Assembly: GCA_902525995.1 (NCBI GenBank)
Contig: CABZJG010000063.1
Location: forward strand, 1 to 9,264
DNA: 9,264 nucleotides
Source: Paracoccaceae bacterium
GTDB taxonomy: Bacteria; Pseudomonadota; Alphaproteobacteria; Rhodobacterales; Rhodobacteraceae
Direction: 5' to 3'
The notes below the pieces were generated by a model that had not been told where the DNA came from, did not search any database, and worked only from the letters and a program-made list of their open reading frames with translations. Below are positions 5,592-9,264 of the stretch, piece by piece (within the stretch, counting starts at the first letter, position 1; every line of letters begins with the position of its first letter). The position numbers and the translations under genes were made by a program.

Positions 5592-7388
5592 TTAGTTGGT
5601 TGATGTCAGCGTTATATCAGCACGCGTTGGTTTTTCAATCAATGGACGCATCCCAAGCAAAGGGGCAATCCGGCCAATAATTTCAGCTGCCACAGGCACC
5701 GCTGTCCAACCGGCAGTGCGGCGCGGTTCGCTGCCGGTCCGGTCTTCTGGTTCATCCAAAGACACCACAAGAACATACTTTGGATCATTTGCCGGAAAAA
5801 TGGAAGCGAACGTCGAGATCACCTTTTCCTCATGATAGGCGCCTTGCGGATTTGGTTTGTCAGCGGTTCCAGTTTTGCCAGCGACGGCATATCCTGCCAC
5901 CTCGCCAAACGAAGCAGTTCCATCGGTGACAACACTGCGGAGCATATCAACAGCTTGTTTAGAAACAGTTTCCGAGATCACGCGCTCGCCTTTTTCCACG
6001 GTTGGATTGGGCACCAAAGTTGGAGTGACTTTATATCCTCCATTGGCAATGGCTGCGTATCCTACGGCCAAATGCAGCGGCGTTGCAGACAGCCCATGAC
6101 CATAAGATATGGTCATTGTTGACAACTCGGTCCATTTGCTGGGCACAAGCGGTCTCCCCCCACTTGCTTCCGGCATTTCAATCGGGATCGGAGCAAGAAA
6201 GCCAAGCGAAGCAAGAAACCGCTTTTGCTCTTCGGCGCCAATCATTTGAGCAATTCTTGCAGCTCCGATATTGCTTGATTTGGTAATCACGTCAAAGACC
6301 GACAATTTGGCACCGTAATTATGGTAATCCTTGATCCGGAATTTACCCCACCGGATTGGCCCCCGAATATCAATGATGGTTTCGGGTGTAAGCATCCCCA
6401 TTTGTAGCGCCTGAGAGACCGCGAATATTTTAAAAGTTGACCCCAACTCATAGACCCCTTGCAGGGCCCGATTAAACAGCGGGCTATCAGCCGCTTTTAA
6501 TTTTGCAGGCAAACTTGGTCGATTGTTTGGGTCAAAATCTGGCAAAGATGCGAGGGATAATACTTCGCCGGTATGCACATCCATCAAAATGGCGGCAGCC
6601 CCTTTGGCATTCAAAAGCTGCATGCCTCCATAAAGCACTTGTTCAACGGCAGCCTGTACCGATAAATCTATTGAAAGCTGCAAAGGCGCGCCGGATTTGG
6701 CTGGATCGCGAAGTCTTTCATCGAAACTTTTTTCTACACCGGCAACCCCGACAACCTCAGCGGCATGAACACCTTCGCGCCCAAAGCTTGCGCCGCCCAA
6801 AATATGTGCCGCCAGATTGCCATTGGGATAAAGCCGCATTTCGCGCGGTCCAAAGCGTAATCCCGGATCTCCGATGTCATGCGCTGCTTGCATTTGCTCG
6901 GGGCTCAGCTTTTTCTTGATCCACAGAAACTTGCGCTTGCCGGTGAATGCCTTGAACAGCCGATCAGCATCCAAATCAGGAAAAACCTGAGCCAAAGCCT
7001 GGGCGGTGCCCTGCGCATCAACCAAATGTGCTGTTTCAACATAAAGCGAATGGGTTTCCATATTGGTGGCCAGGATGCGGCCCCGGCGATCAACAATATC
7101 GGCCCGTTGCGCAATAATTGACGCGCCTGCTCTTTGTGATCTTGGCTCGATAGGTTCAGAGGCAGCCAGCAACCCAATACGCACAGTGATCACAGCAAAG
7201 ATACAAATAAACATAATCCCTAAAACCAGTAACCTGCCCTGAGCGCGCGCACGCGCAGGGTCACGTTGGGTTTCATGGCGAAGTTCGATATTTTTTCGCT
7301 CGATGATGTCAGGGTTTTCACCGCGCTCACGCGCTGGAAGTATTTGGCTGAGCGGTCTTAGAGGCGCACGCAAAGGCATATCACTCAT
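5592..7388 (-). CDS. ftsI: Septal peptidoglycan transpeptidase FtsI (PBP3, class B PBP)
   Basis: Division-specific penicillin-binding protein that cross-links septal peptidoglycan in the periplasm, in the FtsQLB-FtsWI divisome complex. The 598 residues comprise a long basic cytoplasmic tail (1-50), one membrane anchor (about 52-75), the class B PBP dimerisation/pedestal domain starting at RADIVDRRGRILATN (95-109), and a C-terminal transpeptidase domain. All three catalytic boxes are present: S317-T-F-K320 (SxxK, S317 the acylated serine), S371-S-N373 (SxN) and K505-T-G-T (KTG). The ATG at 7388 overlaps the ftsL stop by 4 nt and has GGAGGA 7 nt upstream. Length and tail match Rhodobacterales FtsI as I know it. 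The C-terminus ends in TAA with no fusion. Hand-counted G+C (47-48% in lines 6001 and 6301) is lower than in murD and most of murE. A GC-rich hairpin lies in the tail-coding part at 7237-7260. Confidence 0.97.
   Translation of the reverse strand: MSDMPLRAPLRPLSQILPARERGENPDIIERKNIELRHETQRDPARARAQGRLLVLGIMFICIFAVITVRIGLLAASEPIEPRSQRAGASIIAQRADIVDRRGRILATNMETHSLYVETAHLVDAQGTAQALAQVFPDLDADRLFKAFTGKRKFLWIKKKLSPEQMQAAHDIGDPGLRFGPREMRLYPNGNLAAHILGGASFGREGVHAAEVVGVAGVEKSFDERLRDPAKSGAPLQLSIDLSVQAAVEQVLYGGMQLLNAKGAAAILMDVHTGEVLSLASLPDFDPNNRPSLPAKLKAADSPLFNRALQGVYELGSTFKIFAVSQALQMGMLTPETIIDIRGPIRWGKFRIKDYHNYGAKLSVFDVITKSSNIGAARIAQMIGAEEQKRFLASLGFLAPIPIEMPEASGGRPLVPSKWTELSTMTISYGHGLSATPLHLAVGYAAIANGGYKVTPTLVPNPTVEKGERVISETVSKQAVDMLRSVVTDGTASFGEVAGYAVAGKTGTADKPNPQGAYHEEKVISTFASIFPANDPKYVLVVSLDEPEDRTGSEPRRTAGWTAVPVAAEIIGRIAPLLGMRPLIEKPTRADITLTSTN
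7237..7260. repeat. GC-rich imperfect inverted repeat inside ftsI
   Basis: On the plus strand CCCTG (7237-7241), AG, CGCG (7244-7247), the loop CGCA, CGCG (7252-7255) and CAGGG (7256-7260) form a 9-bp stem with a 2-nt bulge and a 4-nt loop. The complementary mRNA can fold in the same way. It encodes part of the arginine/alanine-rich cytoplasmic tail (about residues 43-50), so codon choice for Ala-Arg repeats may explain it fully. It is too far from the ftsI start to cover the ribosome binding site. Confidence 0.55.
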
Positions 7389-7735
7389 TGACCAATCCTC
7401 CGGCTTGCCGCATCCAGCGGTGTTAAATCTTCTTCATTAAAGAGGGGAAGTTCGGGGTATCCCACTTGTGCAACACGGCCAAAGTGATCGGCGCTCAGCG
7501 GCAAAAGCTTTAAACCGTTGTAATTTAAATCCGCCAGATCCTGGAGCCGTTCAGGGCGGTTTTGATAGGCCAATTCCGCGCGCAGTATTTTAAGCCGGGC
7601 CCGCGCTTGTCCAATATCATCTTGCAACTCTTCAACATGCGTAAGAACAGCCTGTGTTTTGATGTTTTCTTGATAGGCCCAATACGCCAAACCAATCACC
7701 AAAGAGACTGTTATTGCATAAAGAAAGCCGCGCAT
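7385..7735 (-). CDS. ftsL: Cell division protein FtsL
   Basis: Small bitopic division protein that, with FtsB and FtsQ, activates the septal synthase FtsWI. The product is 116 residues. A very short cytoplasmic N-terminus (MRG) leads into a single membrane segment (about 4-20), then a heptad-like coiled-coil region (about 29-56, HVEELQDDIGQARARLKIL). The NRPERLQDLA stretch (59-68) is typical of alphaproteobacterial FtsL. FtsL diverges quickly, so the call rests on topology, this motif, and position between rsmH and ftsI. The ATG at 7735 overlaps the rsmH TAA by one base and has AAGGA 8 nt upstream. The TGA overlaps the ftsI ATG by 4 nt. The tight packing implies coupled synthesis of FtsL and FtsI, which act in the same complex. 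Confidence 0.9.
   Translation of the reverse strand: MRGFLYAITVSLVIGLAYWAYQENIKTQAVLTHVEELQDDIGQARARLKILRAELAYQNRPERLQDLADLNYNGLKLLPLSADHFGRVAQVGYPELPLFNEEDLTPLDAASRRIGQ
7396..7401 (-). promoter_or_regulatory. ftsI ribosome binding site (GGAGGA)
   Basis: GGAGGA on the minus strand, inside the 3' end of ftsL, lies 7 nt ahead of the ATG at 7388. This fixes the ftsI start and favours it over the ATG three codons further in. Confidence 0.75.
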
Positions 7736-8730
7736 TATCGTGATCCTTTCAGTACCGGCATTCCAAGCTCGCGCGCCTCAAGTCGGCCTCCTGCGGCGGC
7801 TGACGTACGCTTGGCAATCCGCAGCTTGGCGGATCTTGCACGCGGGTTTTTGGCAAGCTCAACGGCATCCACCACAATTGCTTTGCGGCTAATCAGATCA
7901 AATTGGGGCTCTTCCCTTTGGACATCAGGCGCGAAGCGATTGGACCGCCCCTTGCGCCCTGCGCGGGTTTGCAAGAAGCGTTTTACCATTCGGTCTTCGA
8001 CAGAGTGAAAGGTAACCACAACAAGCAGCCCATCTGTTTTGAGCGCACGCTCTGCAGCAATCAAGCCGTCAAATAGCTCGCCATACTCATTATTTACGGC
8101 AATCCTTAGCGCCTGAAAACTGCGCGTGGCGGGATGAGATTGATTTGGTTTGGCGCGGGGCAAACAGCTTTCAATCAAAGAGGCCAAATCAAGCGTTCTG
8201 GTAAAGGGCTCTGTATCGCGCCGCGCCGCTATTGCACGGGCGATCCGGCGGCTGGCGCGCTCTTCACCGAAACGAAATAGCAAATCAGCCAAATCGCCCT
8301 CATCCATGTCATTGACAAGATCTGCTGCAGATGGGCCGTGTTGGCTCATCCGCATATCAAGTGGTCCATCGCGCAAAAATGAAAACCCGCGATCAGGTTG
8401 ATCTAGTTGCATCGAGGAAACTCCCAGATCAAGAACCACACCGTCCAAATCTTGGGCATGCTGATCTAAGTTGGAAAATACATCCTCAACCAAACGAAGC
8501 CGATCGCCATAATCTGCCACCCACTCAGCAGCCATTTGATGAACTGCCGGATCGCGGTCCAAAGCTGTGACAGTGTTCGCGCCGGCATCAAGCAGCCCTC
8601 TGGCATATCCGCCCGCCCCAAATGTGCCATCCAGCCAATCCCCTGAGACCGGCGCTGCAGCCTCTAAAATCGGGCGCAATAAAACGGGGATATGAGGATC
8701 AGCCTGGGTAAAAAGAGCCGCCGGCGTCAT
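7735..8730 (-). CDS. rsmH: 16S rRNA (cytosine(1402)-N(4))-methyltransferase RsmH (MraW)
   Basis: S-adenosylmethionine-dependent enzyme that methylates N4 of C1402 in the 16S rRNA decoding centre. It is a conserved passenger of dcw clusters, although its role is in the ribosome. From the ATG at 8730 the product is 331 residues. Motifs in order are HIPVLL (13-18), the SAM-binding loop DGTFGAGGYA (34-43), ALDRDP (56-61), LDLGVSSMQLD (100-110), RGFSF then DGPLDMRM (114-128), FHSVEDRMVK (241-250) and NPRARSAKLR (295-304). An alternative TTG at 8736 would overlap the mraZ stop, but GGAGG at 8740-8744 is only 3 nt from it and 9 nt from the ATG, so the ATG is preferred. It then starts 2 nt after the mraZ stop. 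The TAA shares one base with the ftsL ATG. Nothing is truncated or unusual. Confidence 0.96.
   Translation of the reverse strand: MTPAALFTQADPHIPVLLRPILEAAAPVSGDWLDGTFGAGGYARGLLDAGANTVTALDRDPAVHQMAAEWVADYGDRLRLVEDVFSNLDQHAQDLDGVVLDLGVSSMQLDQPDRGFSFLRDGPLDMRMSQHGPSAADLVNDMDEGDLADLLFRFGEERASRRIARAIAARRDTEPFTRTLDLASLIESCLPRAKPNQSHPATRSFQALRIAVNNEYGELFDGLIAAERALKTDGLLVVVTFHSVEDRMVKRFLQTRAGRKGRSNRFAPDVQREEPQFDLISRKAIVVDAVELAKNPRARSAKLRIAKRTSAAAGGRLEARELGMPVLKGSR
7744..7748 (-). promoter_or_regulatory. ftsL ribosome binding site (AAGGA)
   Basis: AAGGA on the minus strand, within the last codons of rsmH, lies 8 nt before the ftsL ATG at 7735. It supports that start and the 1-nt overlap with rsmH. 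Confidence 0.65.
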
Positions 8731-8732
8731 AC

Positions 8733-9233
8733 TCAAGCCCCTCCATCCTCATCTAGAAAGCTTAATGGATCAAAATCTTCGGGTTGCTCATGAAGCCATT
8801 GCTCGATTTTTGTCTGGTCAGCTTCATAGGTTTCCGGATTCCAAATTTGGAATGTGTCGCCCGCCGCAATGAAATAGGCTTCTTTTTCAATATTAATTTT
8901 TTGCCGCAACCGAGCTGGCAAAACTAGCCGGCCGGTATCGTCAATCGAGGTTGGAAAACTTTGTCCGTGAAAGAGGCGCTCAAGCGTCTTTCGACCAAGT
9001 GAGCCGCGCGCAAGCTGATCAATTTTGCGATCTACTTCCTGGATCGCCTCAATCGTGTAACACTCAAGAAAATTCCGGCGACTATCGCCATAGACAATCA
9101 CCAACTCGGGCGGCAAACCATCGCACCAGTTGGGATCGCAGGCCTCAATCACACGGCGAAAAAGGGCCGGAATAGACACCCGTCCCTTTGCGTCCACCTT
9201 CTGCAGACCCTCACCTCTAAACCTGCGTGCCAC
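8733..9233 (-). CDS. mraZ: Transcriptional regulator MraZ
   Basis: DNA-binding protein of the SpoVT/AbrB-like fold, normally the first gene of the dcw cluster. In E. coli it binds repeats upstream of its own gene and represses the operon. The 166 residues (about 150 is usual) contain two copies of the domain, each marked by a D-x-x-G-R-[VL] turn: VDAKGRVSIPA (13-23) and IDDTGRLVLPA (97-107). The acidic C-terminus (from about 150) accounts for the extra length. The start is a GTG at 9233, chosen because the family N-terminus RRFRGE begins directly after it. No ATG in frame lies upstream in the window, and the preceding GAG-like Shine-Dalgarno element is weak. A weak GTG start fits a regulator needed in small amounts. 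The TGA is followed at once by rsmH. Confidence 0.95.
   Translation of the reverse strand: MARRFRGEGLQKVDAKGRVSIPALFRRVIEACDPNWCDGLPPELVIVYGDSRRNFLECYTIEAIQEVDRKIDQLARGSLGRKTLERLFHGQSFPTSIDDTGRLVLPARLRQKINIEKEAYFIAAGDTFQIWNPETYEADQTKIEQWLHEQPEDFDPLSFLDEDGGA
8740..8744 (-). promoter_or_regulatory. rsmH ribosome binding site, decides the start
   Basis: GGAGG on the minus strand within the mraZ 3' end is 9 nt before the ATG at 8730 and only 3 nt before the competing TTG at 8736. Spacing favours the ATG. Confidence 0.7.
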
Positions 9234-9255
9234 GTCTATGCTCGCCCTTGTACAA

Positions 9256-9260
9256 TCCCA
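9256..9260 (-). promoter_or_regulatory. Possible single MraZ-type TGGGA box at the window edge
   Basis: The minus strand reads TGGGA 22 nt upstream of the mraZ GTG. MraZ sites in E. coli are tandem TGGGN repeats with about 5-nt spacers upstream of mraZ. Only one such box is visible before the sequence ends, and a 5-mer occurs often by chance, so this is a weak pointer. No -35/-10 promoter can be assigned in the 31 bases available. Confidence 0.2.
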
Positions 9261-9264
9261 AATC

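Overview
This window is a stretch of the division and cell wall (dcw) cluster, read entirely on the minus strand. In transcription order, from high to low coordinates, it holds mraZ, rsmH (mraW), ftsL, ftsI, murE, murF, mraY and murD. The first bases of the next gene, probably ftsW, lie at the low-coordinate edge. All eight full-length genes are intact with their catalytic motifs visible. I see no RNA gene, insertion sequence, CRISPR array, prophage or accessory island.

The organism looks like an alphaproteobacterium of the Rhodobacteraceae / Roseobacter group. The reasons are the gene order, the MurE DNPR motif expected of a diaminopimelate-adding enzyme, the alphaproteobacterial style of FtsL (short, with an Asn-Arg-Pro-x-Arg-Leu segment after the coiled coil), the long basic cytoplasmic tail of FtsI, and the MurD and MurF sequence style. 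Base composition is moderate (about 50-60% G+C by hand count in sampled lines) and uneven. That would suit a marine roseobacter better than a high-GC Rhodobacter, but genus is inference only.

Layout: 9234-9264 is the edge of the region upstream of mraZ. From mraZ to ftsI the genes are packed tightly: a 2-nt gap at mraZ/rsmH if the better start is used, a 1-nt overlap at rsmH/ftsL and a 4-nt ATGA overlap at ftsL/ftsI. A 56-nt gap separates ftsI from murE. murE and murF share a 4-nt ATGA overlap, murF and mraY are 17 nt apart, and mraY and murD are separated by 109 nt, the largest gap. No noncoding stretch exceeds 300 bases.

Together the genes supply a regulator (MraZ), a 16S rRNA methyltransferase (RsmH), two septal proteins (FtsL and the septal transpeptidase FtsI) and four enzymes of peptidoglycan precursor synthesis. 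MurD adds D-Glu, MurE adds meso-diaminopimelate and MurF adds D-Ala-D-Ala. MraY then transfers the finished phospho-MurNAc-pentapeptide to undecaprenyl phosphate, giving lipid I. The layout implies one co-transcribed, translationally coupled unit.

The hunt found no previously undescribed system. The observations that remain are modest: a start-codon correction for rsmH, a divergent C-terminal motif in MurF, a (GC)7 tract, a GC-rich hairpin inside ftsI, a patchy G+C profile, and two intergenic gaps.
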